64,000 bases of DNA from Epilithonimonas mollis (GTDB lineage: Bacteria > Bacteroidota > Bacteroidia > Flavobacteriales > Weeksellaceae), in NCBI RefSeq assembly GCF_900142325.1, contig NZ_FRAM01000002.1, forward strand, positions 434,001 to 498,000, read 5' to 3'. Position numbers and translations under genes: made by a program. Shown here in pieces: positions 8,301-18,326 of this stretch (its first letter is position 1; each line of letters begins with the position of its first letter). A model generated the notes under the pieces. That model had not been told where the DNA came from. It did no database searches and saw only the letters and a program-made list of their open reading frames with translations.

Positions 8301-10418
8301 ATGAGTAGAGATCTTAAATTTACAAGAAATATTGGTATTGCTGCGCACATCGATGCCGGTAAAACTACGACTACTGAAAGGATTTTATTCTATACAGGTG
8401 TAAACCACAAAATTGGAGAGGTTCACGATGGTGCTTCTACAATGGACTGGATGGAGCAGGAAGCAGAAAGAGGTATTACCATTACTTCTGCTGCAACGAC
8501 TTGTAACTGGAATTTTCCAACAGACCAAGGTAAGAAATTGCCTGAAACAATGCCTTACCACTTCAATATCATCGATACACCGGGACACGTTGACTTCACA
8601 GTAGAAGTAAACCGATCTTTGAGAGTATTGGATGGATTGGTATTCCTTTTCTCTGCAGTAGACGGAGTTGAGCCTCAGTCTGAAACCAACTGGAGATTGG
8701 CTGACAACTATAAAGTTGCGAGAATGGGATTCGTAAACAAAATGGACCGTCAGGGTGCTGATTTCTTGAACGTTGTAAAACAAGTAAAAGAAATGTTAGG
8801 TTCCAACGCCGTTCCAATCGTTTTACCAATCGGTGCTGAAGAAGACTTCAAAGGTGTTGTAGACTTAATCAAAAACAGAGCAATCATCTGGGATGAGGCT
8901 GGACAAGGTGCTACTTACGAGGTAGTTCCAATTCCGGAAGATATGAAGGATGAAGTTCTAGAATACAGAGAGAAATTAGTAGAAGCTGTAGCTGACTATG
9001 ATGAAACTTTGATGGAGAAATTCTTCGAAGATCCGGATTCAATTTCTGAAGAGGAAATCAACGAAGCACTTAGAAAAGCGACTATCGATCTTTCTATCAT
9101 CCCAATGACTTGTGGATCTTCTTTCAAAAACAAAGGAGTACAGTTTATGTTGGATGCTGTTTGTAAATATCTTCCTTCTCCACTAGATAAGGATAACATT
9201 ACAGGTACAGACCCAAGAACTGACGCTGAAATCGAAAGAAAACCATCTGTTCAGGAACCTTTCTCTGCATTGGCTTTCAAAATTGCTACTGACCCTTTCG
9301 TAGGTAGATTGGCATTCTTCAGAGCTTATTCAGGTAGATTGGATGCTGGTTCTTATGTTCTGAACACAAGATCTGGTAACAAAGAAAGAATTTCCAGAAT
9401 CTATCAGATGCACGCTAACAAGCAAAATCCGGTTGAGTTTATCGAAGCTGGTGATATTGGTGCAGCTGTAGGATTTAAAGATATCAAAACAGGAGATACA
9501 TTATCTGATGAAAAGAACCCAATCGTTCTTGAGTCTATGATCTTCCCAGATCCGGTAATCGGTATCGCTGTTGAGCCTAAAACTAAGGCTGACCAGGATA
9601 AAATGGGTAACGCTTTAGCTAAATTGGCTGAAGAGGATCCAACATTCCAGGTTAAGACTGACGAGGCTTCAGGACAAACTATTATCTCAGGTATGGGTGA
9701 GCTTCACCTTGACATTATTGTTGACCGTATGAGAAGAGAGTTTAAGGTTGAAGTAAATCAGGGACAACCTCAGGTAGAATACAAAGAAGCTCTTACACAA
9801 ACTGCTAACCACAGAGAAGTTTACAAAAAGCAATCTGGTGGTAGAGGTAAGTTCGCTGATATCGTATTCACCATTGGTCCTGCTGACGAAGGTAAGACAG
9901 GTCTTGAATTCATCAACGAAATCAAAGGTGGTAACATTCCAAAAGAATTTATCCCTTCTGTTGAAAAAGGATTCAGAGAAGCCATGAAGAACGGTCCACT
10001 GGCAGGATTTGAAGTTGAGGCGATGAAAATCGTTCTTAAGGACGGATCTTTCCACGCGGTTGACTCGGATCAGTTATCTTTCGAATTGGCTGCTAAAATG
10101 GGATTCAAGGAATCTGGTAGAGCTGCCAAAGCGGTAATTATGGAACCAATTATGAAACTGGAAGTTGTAACTCCGGAAGAATATATGGGTGATATCGTAG
10201 GTGACCTTAACAGAAGAAGAGGTACTGTAAACGGTATGGATGATAGAAACAACGCAAAAGTTATTAAGGCTTTCGTTCCACTATCTGAAATGTTTGGTTA
10301 TGTAACTTCTCTTAGAACTTTGTCTTCAGGTAGAGCAACATCTTCTATGGAATTCGAGAAATACGAAGCTGCTCCTACGAACGTTGCTGAAGATGTAATC
10401 GCTAAGGCAAAAGGTTAA
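8301..10418 (+). CDS. fusA: Elongation factor G
   Basis: 705-residue translational GTPase that drives translocation. It has the P-loop [12 protein letters not shown] near residue 17, the switch region [19 protein letters not shown], and NKMDR near residue 148. The following domains are in normal EF-G order through the C-terminal [14 protein letters not shown]. It lies between rpsG and rpsJ in the str operon and is full length. Confidence 0.98.
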   Translation: MSRDLKFTRNIGIAAHIDAGKTTTTERILFYTGVNHKIGEVHDGASTMDWMEQEAERGITITSAATTCNWNFPTDQGKKLPETMPYHFNIIDTPGHVDFTVEVNRSLRVLDGLVFLFSAVDGVEPQSETNWRLADNYKVARMGFVNKMDRQGADFLNVVKQVKEMLGSNAVPIVLPIGAEEDFKGVVDLIKNRAIIWDEAGQGATYEVVPIPEDMKDEVLEYREKLVEAVADYDETLMEKFFEDPDSISEEEINEALRKATIDLSIIPMTCGSSFKNKGVQFMLDAVCKYLPSPLDKDNITGTDPRTDAEIERKPSVQEPFSALAFKIATDPFVGRLAFFRAYSGRLDAGSYVLNTRSGNKERISRIYQMHANKQNPVEFIEAGDIGAAVGFKDIKTGDTLSDEKNPIVLESMIFPDPVIGIAVEPKTKADQDKMGNALAKLAEEDPTFQVKTDEASGQTIISGMGELHLDIIVDRMRREFKVEVNQGQPQVEYKEALTQTANHREVYKKQSGGRGKFADIVFTIGPADEGKTGLEFINEIKGGNIPKEFIPSVEKGFREAMKNGPLAGFEVEAMKIVLKDGSFHAVDSDQLSFELAAKMGFKESGRAAKAVIMEPIMKLEVVTPEEYMGDIVGDLNRRRGTVNGMDDRNNAKVIKAFVPLSEMFGYVTSLRTLSSGRATSSMEFEKYEAAPTNVAEDVIAKAKG

Positions 10419-10436
10419 TATTTAAATTAGATTAAA

Positions 10437-10742
10437 ATGTCACAAAGAATCAGAATAAAACTTAAATCTTACGATTACAACTTGGTAGATAAATCTGCAG
10501 AGAAAATCGTAAAGACGGTAAAGGCGACTGGTGCTGTTGTAAACGGTCCAATCCCATTACCAACAAATAAGAGAATCTTCACTGTGTTGAGATCTCCGCA
10601 CGTAAACAAGAAAGCAAGAGAGCAGTTCCAATTATCAGCTCACAAGAGATTGATGGACATCTACTCTTCTTCTTCCAAAACTGTTGATGCTCTAATGAAA
10701 TTAGAACTTCCTTCAGGAGTTGACGTAGAAATTAAAGTGTGA
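10437..10742 (+). CDS. rpsJ: 30S ribosomal protein S10
   Basis: 101 residues, complete, with the S10 features [14 protein letters not shown] and [21 protein letters not shown]10 is a 30S head protein that can also join NusB in transcription antitermination. Here it is the last gene of the str operon and is followed by a strong terminator. The rest of the S10 operon begins at 17700. Confidence 0.98.
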   Translation: MSQRIRIKLKSYDYNLVDKSAEKIVKTVKATGAVVNGPIPLPTNKRIFTVLRSPHVNKKAREQFQLSAHKRLMDIYSSSSKTVDALMKLELPSGVDVEIKV

Positions 10743-10766
10743 TAATTCCACTTTGCTATGATAAAG

Positions 10767-10792
10767 ATCCCTTCTCAGATTTGAGAAGGGAT
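10767..10792 (+). terminator. Terminator of the str operon
   Basis: Perfect 11-bp stem ATCCCTTCTCA / TGAGAAGGGAT with a 4-base loop, followed by a T-run. It separates rpsJ from the protease gene. Confidence 0.9.
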
Positions 10793-10939
10793 TTTTTATA
10801 TTTTTTATTACACCTTAAAAAAAGCTTAAAATTCTATTTATCAAATTTATTAAAATTGATAGTTATATAGATAAATTAAATCTAATTGTTAAATATTTAT
10901 TATTTATTTTAAATTCATAATAGATTCATAATAAAATAT

Positions 10940-10947
10940 TACATTTG
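10940..10947 (+). promoter_or_regulatory. -7 element (TACATTTG) for the metzincin gene
   Basis: TACATTTG fits TAnnTTTG and is 19 bases before the ATG at 10967. The region upstream (10800-10940) is very AT-rich and shows no gene and no clear -33 TTG. Confidence 0.5.
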
Positions 10948-10966
10948 TCGCCTTAATTTATAAAAT

Positions 10967-13216
10967 ATGAAGAAAAAATTAACAACATTATTAGTCTTAG
11001 GCATTATCCCATTGGTATATGGACAATGGAGGAAAGCTTTACCTAATTCAGATGTGACTACAAAAAGTGATAACAATGTTTATTACAAGGTAGACATCGA
11101 GACTATAAGAGGTCAGTTGCTGGCTGCTGATAAAGTTAGTAACAAAGCCGGATCTGTCACCATCAGCATGCCTACATTGGATGGCAAAACTGAACGGTTT
11201 GCAGTAACTAGCTTCCCTGTTATGGATGAGGCGTTGGCAAATCAATATCAGTTGGGATCATATGTCGGAGTCGGTATCGATGACCCAACAAAATATGTAA
11301 GATTCAGTGTTGCACCGAATGATTTCCAGTCAATGACCGTAAGTAACGGGAAGTATGAATTTATAGAACCAGCTACCGCTGATAAAGCTTATTATTCAGT
11401 TCATGGCAAAACAAGCAAAACTGGTGCGTTTGTATGCGGAACCAAGGAGAGTTCTGAATCTGTTGAAAGATTAAAAGAACTAGCAAAAAGTGCAGCAGCT
11501 CAACAATCTAATAATAAAAAATACCATACTCTAAGACTTGCTGTTTCTGTGACAGGTGAATATGGTGCATATTTCGGTGGCGCAGCTGGTGCGCTTACTC
11601 AGATCAATGCTACGATGACAAGGGTTAATGGTGTTTTTGAACAGGAATTCAACCTACACCTAAATGTCATCAACGCTCCGAATCTTATTTTTACAAACGC
11701 ATCAACAGATCCTTACAGTGCGGCAGCATCAATGTGCAAATGGAATTATGAGTTGATGAATGTGCTTCACGGCGGAACATACGGCGTTACAGATGCAGAT
11801 TTTGATATAGGACATCTTTTTGGTAGAACCGGAGGAGGAGGCAACGCTGGATGTATAGGCTGCATCGGTAGCAATGACACAGCAACAACCTCTTATACTG
11901 CTTCTAGTGGAGGCTGTGGATACGCATATATTGCACCTGATAACTATAAAGGAAGTGGTATAACATCTCCTGGAACAGGCGCACCAATGGGTGATACTTT
12001 TGATATAGATTATGTGGCGCATGAGATGGGTCATCAGCTGGGAGACTATCATACATATAGTTGGTATGAAGGAACCGGATCCAATATGGAACCCGGATCT
12101 GGATCAACTATTATGGGATATGCGGGCATTACAGGTGCCGGTTTAGATGTTCAGGCTCACTCAGATCCCTATTTCCATTCTAGAAGTATTGATGAAGTAC
12201 AGGCCAACTTAGCTTCCAAAACTGTAGATGTAGAGACAGATATTGCAAATAACCCACCAGCAATTACGCCAATGACTACTTCTTATACAATACCATTAAA
12301 TACAGCTTTCGCATTGACAGCAAATGCCACAGATCCGGATGGTGACGCACTGACTTATTGCTGGGAAGAATTCAAGACATCAAATTCATCGATTGGACAA
12401 CCTTGGGCAACCAATGCAGGGATTATGAATGTGTCGGGAGCATCACACGAGCTTGGAAAAACAACTGTTGGTGCAGGATTTAGATCGTTGCCTCCAACAG
12501 CAAGTCCAACGAGATATTTCCCTGCCTTGTCAACTGTTCTTGCAGGCAATGTCAGAGACTTGTCAAAATGGGAATCCACATCATCAGTTGCAAAGTCAAC
12601 TGTATTTAGAGTAACAGTAAGAGATAACAAAGCAGGCGGACAAGCACAAACTGCATTTGCGAACCAGACCATCACTGTGGGATCAGCTGCAGCTTTCACA
12701 GTAAGTACTACCTCGCTGACACTGGGAACTTCAACTGTAGACTGGGTACCGTCCGGAACGGCTGCTTCTCCTTATAATGTGGCTAATGTGAAGATCGATT
12801 TCACGTCTGATTCGGGAGCAAACTGGACAACTTTAGCGGCATCAGTTGCCAATTCTGGTACAGCTACTGTAAATGTACCACCATCATTGTCCGGAAAATC
12901 GGGTCATATCAGAGTCTCTGCAATAGGTAATGTGTTTTATGCTGTAAAGGCGGCCACGGTAGGCACATTAGCAGTATCAGATATCAGCGGCGCAAAATCT
13001 GCTCAGGTCTATCCGAATCCTGTTAAAGAAATCCTGACTGTCTCTAATGTCGCAGCTAATGCTTCCTATGAGATTTTCAATTCAGCTGGACAAATCGTTT
13101 CCAAAGGAACATTGGACAATGGCAAGGCTGCTGTCAACAAATTGGTGAAAGGTGTTTATTTTATCAATGTGAATAATGCAGGTGCAACAATCAAAACTAA
13201 GTTTGTAAAAGATTAG
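10967..13216 (+). CDS. Secreted reprolysin-like metzincin metalloprotease, T9SS cargo
   Basis: 749 residues. A signal peptide (MKKKLTTLLVLGIIPLVYGQ) is followed by a propeptide-like region to about residue 185. The catalytic domain carries the zinc motif HEMGHQLGDYH (H352, E353, H356, H362) and the downstream Met-turn around M383 (IMGYAG), the established signature of metzincins, close to family M12B. Residues of about 425-530 look like an Ig/cadherin fold (ATDPDGDALTYCWEEF). The last 75 residues are a T9SS type A sorting domain (VYPNPVKEILTVSN, KGVYFINV). It is therefore an extracellular endopeptidase. It lies within the segment that separates rpsJ from rplC and has its own promoter and terminator. 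Confidence 0.92.
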   Translation: MKKKLTTLLVLGIIPLVYGQWRKALPNSDVTTKSDNNVYYKVDIETIRGQLLAADKVSNKAGSVTISMPTLDGKTERFAVTSFPVMDEALANQYQLGSYVGVGIDDPTKYVRFSVAPNDFQSMTVSNGKYEFIEPATADKAYYSVHGKTSKTGAFVCGTKESSESVERLKELAKSAAAQQSNNKKYHTLRLAVSVTGEYGAYFGGAAGALTQINATMTRVNGVFEQEFNLHLNVINAPNLIFTNASTDPYSAAASMCKWNYELMNVLHGGTYGVTDADFDIGHLFGRTGGGGNAGCIGCIGSNDTATTSYTASSGGCGYAYIAPDNYKGSGITSPGTGAPMGDTFDIDYVAHEMGHQLGDYHTYSWYEGTGSNMEPGSGSTIMGYAGITGAGLDVQAHSDPYFHSRSIDEVQANLASKTVDVETDIANNPPAITPMTTSYTIPLNTAFALTANATDPDGDALTYCWEEFKTSNSSIGQPWATNAGIMNVSGASHELGKTTVGAGFRSLPPTASPTRYFPALSTVLAGNVRDLSKWESTSSVAKSTVFRVTVRDNKAGGQAQTAFANQTITVGSAAAFTVSTTSLTLGTSTVDWVPSGTAASPYNVANVKIDFTSDSGANWTTLAASVANSGTATVNVPPSLSGKSGHIRVSAIGNVFYAVKAATVGTLAVSDISGAKSAQVYPNPVKEILTVSNVAANASYEIFNSAGQIVSKGTLDNGKAAVNKLVKGVYFINVNNAGATIKTKFVKD

Positions 13217-13239
13217 TAATGGATTTTTAATAACTTTAG

Positions 13240-13260
13240 GACCTCTATTTTTTAGAGGTC
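13240..13260 (+). terminator. Terminator after the metzincin gene
   Basis: Stem GACCTCTA / TAGAGGTC with a T-only loop, followed by TTATTTTTAT. Confidence 0.8.
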
Positions 13261-13290
13261 TTATTTTTATAAACTATTTGAATTCACCCT

Positions 13291-13785
13291 ATGAAAAATA
13301 AAAACTTTTTTGAAAGATTTGCAAACTGGGCAACTAAATTTACAGGCAGTTCGGGAGCATTTATAGCTGCCACGTCAATTGTGATTGTGTGGGCTGTTAC
13401 AGGTCCTGTTTTTGACTATTCGGAGACATGGCAGCTTGTCATCAATACAGGAACAACAATTATTACGTTTCTGATGGTATTCCTGATTCAGAAAGCACAA
13501 AACAAAGATTCAAAAGCAATTCAAATCAAGCTAAACGAGCTCCTTGCATCCAACGAGAAAGCCAGCAACAGAATTGTAGATATAGAAGATCTTACTGAAA
13601 AAGAACTGGATCAGCTGCATTGCTTTTATGAAAAACTTTCTGATTTTGCAGAAGAAGACGGAGACATCCATCAGTCACATTCCATCGATGCAGCACACCG
13701 GAATCAGGATCATAAACTAGAAGCTTTCAAAAAGCGACATGAGGAATGGCTCAGTAAACAAAATCAAAAAAAGGAATCGAAATGA
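13291..13785 (+). CDS. Low-affinity iron permease family protein
   Basis: 164 residues with two membrane helices (about 20-40 and 50-68). It contains VWAVTGPVFDYSETWQLVIN and TTIITFLMVFLIQKAQN, the hallmark of the iron-permease (Fet4-like, PF04120) family in bacteria. A basic, acidic and charged cytosolic tail follows. The bacterial members are short, and iron transport has not been generally shown for them, so the family name is safer than the activity. The stop codon lies within the terminator hairpin shared with the convergent gene. Confidence 0.8.
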   Translation: MKNKNFFERFANWATKFTGSSGAFIAATSIVIVWAVTGPVFDYSETWQLVINTGTTIITFLMVFLIQKAQNKDSKAIQIKLNELLASNEKASNRIVDIEDLTEKELDQLHCFYEKLSDFAEEDGDIHQSHSIDAAHRNQDHKLEAFKKRHEEWLSKQNQKKESK

Positions 13786-13791
13786 TTCCTT
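13771..13791. terminator. Bidirectional terminator overlapping a stop codon
   Basis: Stem AAGGAATC / GATTCCTT with a 5-base loop. It has A-rich and T-rich flanks on both sides, so it can stop transcription of both convergent genes. The TGA of the 13291 gene lies in its loop/right arm. Confidence 0.8.
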
Positions 13792-13798
13792 TTTTATA

Positions 13799-16492
13799 TT
13801 ATCGCTTCATAAAATAATCAAGGTATGAACAGCTCCCCGTAAGGGTTTTTGCTGTTTGTGTATTTCCGAATTTTTGCTTCAGCTGAGTGAAATAAGTTCT
13901 GTAATTTTCATTTTTCATTTTAGCAAAATCAACTTCCTGCTGTTTTGATTTCTGTTCCCAGTTTTTATCATCATAAGGAATACTTTTCTGTCTGGCTTCC
14001 CATTGATAATATTTGCCCTGTTCCGCACTTCCCATCTGGAAAAGTATCCTTGTTTTTTGCTCGTTGTCCGCTGCGTTGAGCAACGCTTTATTATAATATT
14101 GAATAGCAAGATCAAAATTATCAGGTTTTATAAAAACATTGGAACTGTAATTCTTATAATAATACCTGAAGGGACTTGCATCGCTTCCGAAATAATATTT
14201 TCCACCGTTCGAATTATCGATATCCATCACGAAAACTTCGCGGTAGTAACCAAGAACAGAAGTGTTATAAAGTAAATTGCCGATTAACTGATTGGCTTTT
14301 GCTGCGATATCACCTTTTGCGTTTCCTGTTTTCTGAAGCTTCAGAACAGCATCGGCAAGTTCCAGCTTATTCATATTTTGTTTTATGAATGGGAATTCAT
14401 TCACAAAATTTTCAGCCTTCATCGAGATATTGTCCGGACTTTGATAGCTTTCCCAAACATTATGTCCGAAGATCAGTCCGGAGATGTTTCTAAAACCGTT
14501 ATACATCCCGGAAGTATCCTGATATTTTATATAATTTCCGCTTTCATAATCATAATGTCCTTCCGGAAGCGGAATCCCTGAAAATTCGGTTGCCTTTCCG
14601 TAGTACTTTTTAGCATTTGCGAAATCAGCATTTCTCATTGCAAAATCACCATATATCAAACTGAAAAAAGCGTCGGTATTCCCTACATTATTGATGTTCT
14701 TCGCAATGATCTGGCTTTCAAAAGTGGATTTGTCCTTTTTATTAAAGAATGCCTGAAGTTTTTTTGCCAGATCGAGATTCGGATTGTAGCGGAGATCTGT
14801 CAGCTGGTTGTTCATAAGGAAGGATTTTGCATCATCACCCTGAAGATAGTAACGGTTTGCCAGCACATCTTTCAGGAAATCTTTAGTAGAAGGTGCGGTA
14901 TAAGCTTCATAACCATAGTTTTCAGCGGTACTGTCAGTTTCTGTTTTCTTCGGTTTTTCCTCGAAAAACTCTCGGTAATCTTTGTAAAGATGTTCTTCAA
15001 ATTCGGATGTGATCTTTGGCTGGGAGACAATATCATTCAGCATTTTCATTCTGCGAATTTGAGAAAGATAAGACTTGTCCGTTGTTTTTATATCTTCTAG
15101 GATGTCCTTGCTGCCTTCATAATCTTTATTAAGGAATTTCAGATAGGCATCCGCTATTTTCCAAAACTCATCATTGCTTTGGTCTTTCGTCTTGTCGGTG
15201 AATTTTTCCAGATCAGCGAGATAGTTATCAGGCTTGTCTTTCTCATCATAGTAGCTGTATTCCGGTTTATTATAAAAAGGAATTCTGTCCGGATCATCAA
15301 GATATTGCTTATCCGACAGGTCATTGCTGCGTTGCGTTTTTTCATCCGATCCTGATCCAAAAAGGTTTTTGAACCAACGGATGATTCTTTGCCAAAGTGA
15401 AGCTTCTTTTTTTGAGTTAACGGTTTCAGAAGTTTTCGGATCGTCAGCATTGTTTTTATTTGTTTCTGGATTCTGATAATAATATACAGGAAGATAATTT
15501 CTTTCCAGTTCATTGATGGCCCGTGCAGCCAGGACTTTCAGCATCTCCGAATTGGGATCGATGTCATAGATCTTCTCCATCATCGGCAAAGGATTGTTAA
15601 AATCCTGATAACCGAGCAGGAAATAGGCCATGCTTTTTTCCTTGTCATTGCCGGCGCGTTTAAGTATATTATTAAAAGAAGCGGTGTCAGAAAGCTTCAT
15701 CGATACAAAAGCATCTCTCTTCAGTGATTTTGAATTGATGAAAACCTGAAAAAAGTTCCAGTTGGCTTCTTCATTTTTTCCTAGGCCGCGTTGAGCACCT
15801 GCAAACTGATCCAAAGCGAGATAATAAGGAACGGATTTAAGTTTTAACGGAGAGACATATTTTTGAAAGGCACTGACAGATTCCTGAAAATTTCTGGTGT
15901 AATGATTAAAGCGGACCAGCTGGTAGCCATAGCGCAATTTTATTTCAGGATTTTTGGCCGCATTATATAAGGAGGTAAGTACAGCAATTGTTTTGTTATA
16001 ATCCAGATGAGTGGCATTCTTGTTATCTGTTTCTGATCGGTAGTAGAATGAGTCCGGACTTTCCACAAAGCTGATACGCATATAAGGCTCCAGATATTTG
16101 GCTTCAATCAGATAATCGATTCCTTCCTTATATTTTACATAAAAAGAGCTTCCTAGTTTGGAGAGAACAGAATCTGAAGAAGGTTTTCCGGATTTGATAG
16201 TATTCAGTTCCTGAAGTGCAACGTGATTAACCAAATGCTCCGTATCGCGATAGCTTAATCGGTTTCCAAAATATTTTTGCCAGCTTTCTATATTGTCATT
16301 AGGAACACTTCCATTTTCATCATCATAAAATTGTGCCGAATAAGTCAGCAAAAAAGGTGTGTAAGATTTGTCCCGGATGATATTCTGTGTGAACAGGTTG
16401 AAGTAATCGTAATCCGGATCATACCAGGCGCAGGCGTTGGAATGACTGAAAATTAGAGAAGCAAAAGCAAAGCTCAGAATGAATTTTTTCAT
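13799..16492 (-). CDS. Large secreted repeat protein of unknown function
   Basis: 897 residues with an N-terminal signal peptide (MKKFILSFAFASLIFSHSNA) that ends at the conserved-looking segment CAWYDPDYDYFNLF. Much of the chain is helical with TPR-like spacing (EANWNFFQVFINS; YYGKATEF; DLAIQYYNKALLNAADNEQK near the C-terminus), and there is a Lys/Asp-rich central part. No catalytic motif or sorting domain was seen, so it is probably periplasmic or membrane-associated. It follows the lipoprotein gene at 16512 by 19 bases, so the two are likely an operon. I do not recognise the family. Confidence 0.75.
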   Translation of the reverse strand: MKKFILSFAFASLIFSHSNACAWYDPDYDYFNLFTQNIIRDKSYTPFLLTYSAQFYDDENGSVPNDNIESWQKYFGNRLSYRDTEHLVNHVALQELNTIKSGKPSSDSVLSKLGSSFYVKYKEGIDYLIEAKYLEPYMRISFVESPDSFYYRSETDNKNATHLDYNKTIAVLTSLYNAAKNPEIKLRYGYQLVRFNHYTRNFQESVSAFQKYVSPLKLKSVPYYLALDQFAGAQRGLGKNEEANWNFFQVFINSKSLKRDAFVSMKLSDTASFNNILKRAGNDKEKSMAYFLLGYQDFNNPLPMMEKIYDIDPNSEMLKVLAARAINELERNYLPVYYYQNPETNKNNADDPKTSETVNSKKEASLWQRIIRWFKNLFGSGSDEKTQRSNDLSDKQYLDDPDRIPFYNKPEYSYYDEKDKPDNYLADLEKFTDKTKDQSNDEFWKIADAYLKFLNKDYEGSKDILEDIKTTDKSYLSQIRRMKMLNDIVSQPKITSEFEEHLYKDYREFFEEKPKKTETDSTAENYGYEAYTAPSTKDFLKDVLANRYYLQGDDAKSFLMNNQLTDLRYNPNLDLAKKLQAFFNKKDKSTFESQIIAKNINNVGNTDAFFSLIYGDFAMRNADFANAKKYYGKATEFSGIPLPEGHYDYESGNYIKYQDTSGMYNGFRNISGLIFGHNVWESYQSPDNISMKAENFVNEFPFIKQNMNKLELADAVLKLQKTGNAKGDIAAKANQLIGNLLYNTSVLGYYREVFVMDIDNSNGGKYYFGSDASPFRYYYKNYSSNVFIKPDNFDLAIQYYNKALLNAADNEQKTRILFQMGSAEQGKYYQWEARQKSIPYDDKNWEQKSKQQEVDFAKMKNENYRTYFTQLKQKFGNTQTAKTLTGSCSYLDYFMKR

Positions 16493-16511
16493 AATACGGT
16501 TTTTTTAGCGT

Positions 16512-17483
16512 TTAAAAATCACGGTTTCGGATAAACCTTTCGTCGAGCTGATAATATATAAGGTTAAAGTTATGAATTTTTCTGTTCAGAAAATCAGTAA
16601 CTTCATTCAGTTGTTCTTGCGGAATCTGTTCCACTTTTATCCTGAAGCCTTTATTCAGGAAATGACCAAAAAAGAAGCCGTCTTCTCTGACGATGGCTTC
16701 GTTTTCCGAAATTTTTTCAAAATCCTTGTTGTCAAGATCTTTTTCTGATATGGCATTAATCAGTTTGTGTTTACCGAGATGATTGGTAATAATTCCCCAG
16801 GAATAAATGGGAAGTGCAACATCAATATTTTTAATTGGGTAATGCTGGATTTCAGAAAGGTAATTTTTCAGAAGCTGTACGTCCAGGATAGAATTTTTAT
16901 CAGAATTTTCCAAAGGCGAAGATGTTGAATAACACATCAGATATACCTTTTCTACAGGCGGAGTTCCCATCAGCTTTTTGTCTCTCACCTGATGGAGCCT
17001 GAGTGTGGAAGTGATGGTTTTCTTTGAGACTATTTTCAGTTGCTTCAGAAAATGAAAATAATCCTGTTTTGTTCCGGCAGTCCAGTCACAATCGATCTGG
17101 ATCTCGGAAGTGTTTTTAAATCCGAGTTCTTTAATTTTCTTTTCGATAAGCTGATGAATACTTTCTGCCAGAAAACGGACTTCCGGTTCTTTGATATTAA
17201 GAAAAGTTCTGTTGGTGATAAAGATGACAGGAACAGTATCTTTAGAAGTGCTGAAACTCGGATCTTTTGTTACGATACCAACCGGCTGGAATTTTCCATT
17301 CACTTTGTCGACATCAAAAAACCTGACATACCAGTCAGAAGATGTGGATTGCTCAAGTGCTTTATTTTCTGTATCTGTGCTTTTGATTCTAGTCTTCCAA
17401 TAATAAAACGAATACGGATGATTTCCTTTTTTTTCGCAACTGAAGAAAAAGAGCAGAATAAAAACTGAGATTATTTTTTTCAT
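16512..17483 (-). CDS. Lipoprotein with possible TIM-barrel hydrolase-like fold
   Basis: About 323 residues from the ATG at 17483; a TTG two codons earlier is less convincing. The N-terminus MKKIISVFILLFFFSCEKK is a lipoprotein signal with the lipobox Cys at about residue 16. Inside are IQIDCDWTAGTKQDYFHFLK, STLRLHQVRD, GTPPVEKVYLMCYS and VALPIYSWG. These read like consecutive beta-strands of a TIM barrel with acidic residues at strand ends, as in some glycosidase-like proteins. This is inference from pattern, not a family match. It is the first gene of a pair with the 897-residue secreted protein. Confidence 0.7.
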   Translation of the reverse strand: MKKIISVFILLFFFSCEKKGNHPYSFYYWKTRIKSTDTENKALEQSTSSDWYVRFFDVDKVNGKFQPVGIVTKDPSFSTSKDTVPVIFITNRTFLNIKEPEVRFLAESIHQLIEKKIKELGFKNTSEIQIDCDWTAGTKQDYFHFLKQLKIVSKKTITSTLRLHQVRDKKLMGTPPVEKVYLMCYSTSSPLENSDKNSILDVQLLKNYLSEIQHYPIKNIDVALPIYSWGIITNHLGKHKLINAISEKDLDNKDFEKISENEAIVREDGFFFGHFLNKGFRIKVEQIPQEQLNEVTDFLNRKIHNFNLIYYQLDERFIRNRDF

Positions 17484-17571
17484 ATCCAAATTTAGAAATT
17501 CAATTAATAAAATGAAAAGTTTTATGCTTTTGTGCTAAATCATTAAAAATCAAAATATTTTGTAATAAAAT

Positions 17572-17601
17572 TTGTCAGTTTGAAAAATATCCATAAATTT
17601 G
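17572..17601 (+). promoter_or_regulatory. S10 operon promoter (TTG-N19-TAAATTTG)
   Basis: A -33 TTG at 17572-17574 and a -7 TAAATTTG at 17594-17601 have 19 bases between them, a full match to the Bacteroidetes consensus. The resulting mRNA leader before rplC is about 95 bases. Confidence 0.85.
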
Positions 17602-17607
17602 CACACT

Positions 17608-17667
17608 CATTTTAGGGAAGGAGTATGCCTATTTCAGACATAGAATATTACGAAAACCGCTAAAATG
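17608..17667 (+). promoter_or_regulatory. Foldable leader upstream of rplC, putative ribosomal-protein leader
   Basis: The outer arms CATTTTAG (17608-17615) and CTAAAATG (17660-17667) are perfectly complementary. They enclose a smaller stem, CTAT / ATAG, in the middle. Lying just after the promoter start site, this could be an autoregulatory structure for one of the operon proteins (L4 does this in other bacteria). No covariation data are available here. Confidence 0.45.
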
Positions 17668-17699
17668 CTGAAACAAAATATAATAGATATATATAAATA

Positions 17700-18326
17700 A
17701 TGTCAGGTATTATTGGTAAAAAAATCGGTATGACATCTTTGTTTAACGAAGACGGGAAAAACATTCCTTGTACAGTTATTCAGGCTGGTCCATGCGCGGT
17801 TTTACAGGTCAGAACCGAAGAGGTTGACGGATATGTTGCCGTACAACTAGGTTTCGATGACAAGAGTGAGAAGAACGTTGGTAAAGCGTTAGCTGGTCAT
17901 TTTAAAAAGGCTGGTTCAACTCCTAAAGCTAAGATCGTAGAATTCAGAAATGCATTCGAACACGATGTTAAAACAGGAGATTCAGTAGAAGTTGGCATGT
18001 TTGCAGAAGGCGAATATGTAGATGTAACAGGAACTTCTAAAGGTAAAGGTTTCCAAGGTGTTGTTAAAAGACACGGATTTGGAGGTGTAATGCAGGCTAC
18101 TCACGGACAGCATAACAGACTTAGAGCTCCAGGTTCTATCGGTGCTGGTTCAGATCCTTCAAGAGTATTCAAGGGGATGAGAATGGCAGGCAGAATGGGA
18201 GGTAAGCAGGTGACTGTTCAGAACCTTCAGGTGTTAAAAGTAGATGGAGAACAAAATCTTTTAGTAGTAAAAGGTGCTGTTCCGGGAGCTAAAAATTCTT
18301 ATGTAATTATCAAGAAATGGAACTAG
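17700..18326 (+). CDS. rplC: 50S ribosomal protein L3
   Basis: 208 residues beginning [20 protein letters not shown]. It carries the L3 segment [26 protein letters not shown] loop that reaches towards the peptidyl-transferase centre. It is an early assembly protein of the 50S subunit. First gene of the long ribosomal cluster; its last 10 bases overlap the start of rplD. Confidence 0.98.
   Translation: MSGIIGKKIGMTSLFNEDGKNIPCTVIQAGPCAVLQVRTEEVDGYVAVQLGFDDKSEKNVGKALAGHFKKAGSTPKAKIVEFRNAFEHDVKTGDSVEVGMFAEGEYVDVTGTSKGKGFQGVVKRHGFGGVMQATHGQHNRLRAPGSIGAGSDPSRVFKGMRMAGRMGGKQVTVQNLQVLKVDGEQNLLVVKGAVPGAKNSYVIIKKWN

Noticed and set aside
8385-10252. Several long reverse-strand open frames across fusA
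   Set aside because: They are mirror frames of a strongly conserved gene with no protein features of their own.
17487-17494. TAAATTTG on the reverse strand as promoter of the lipoprotein gene
   Set aside because: It is only four bases before the ATG at 17483, which would leave practically no leader; probably chance in AT-rich DNA.
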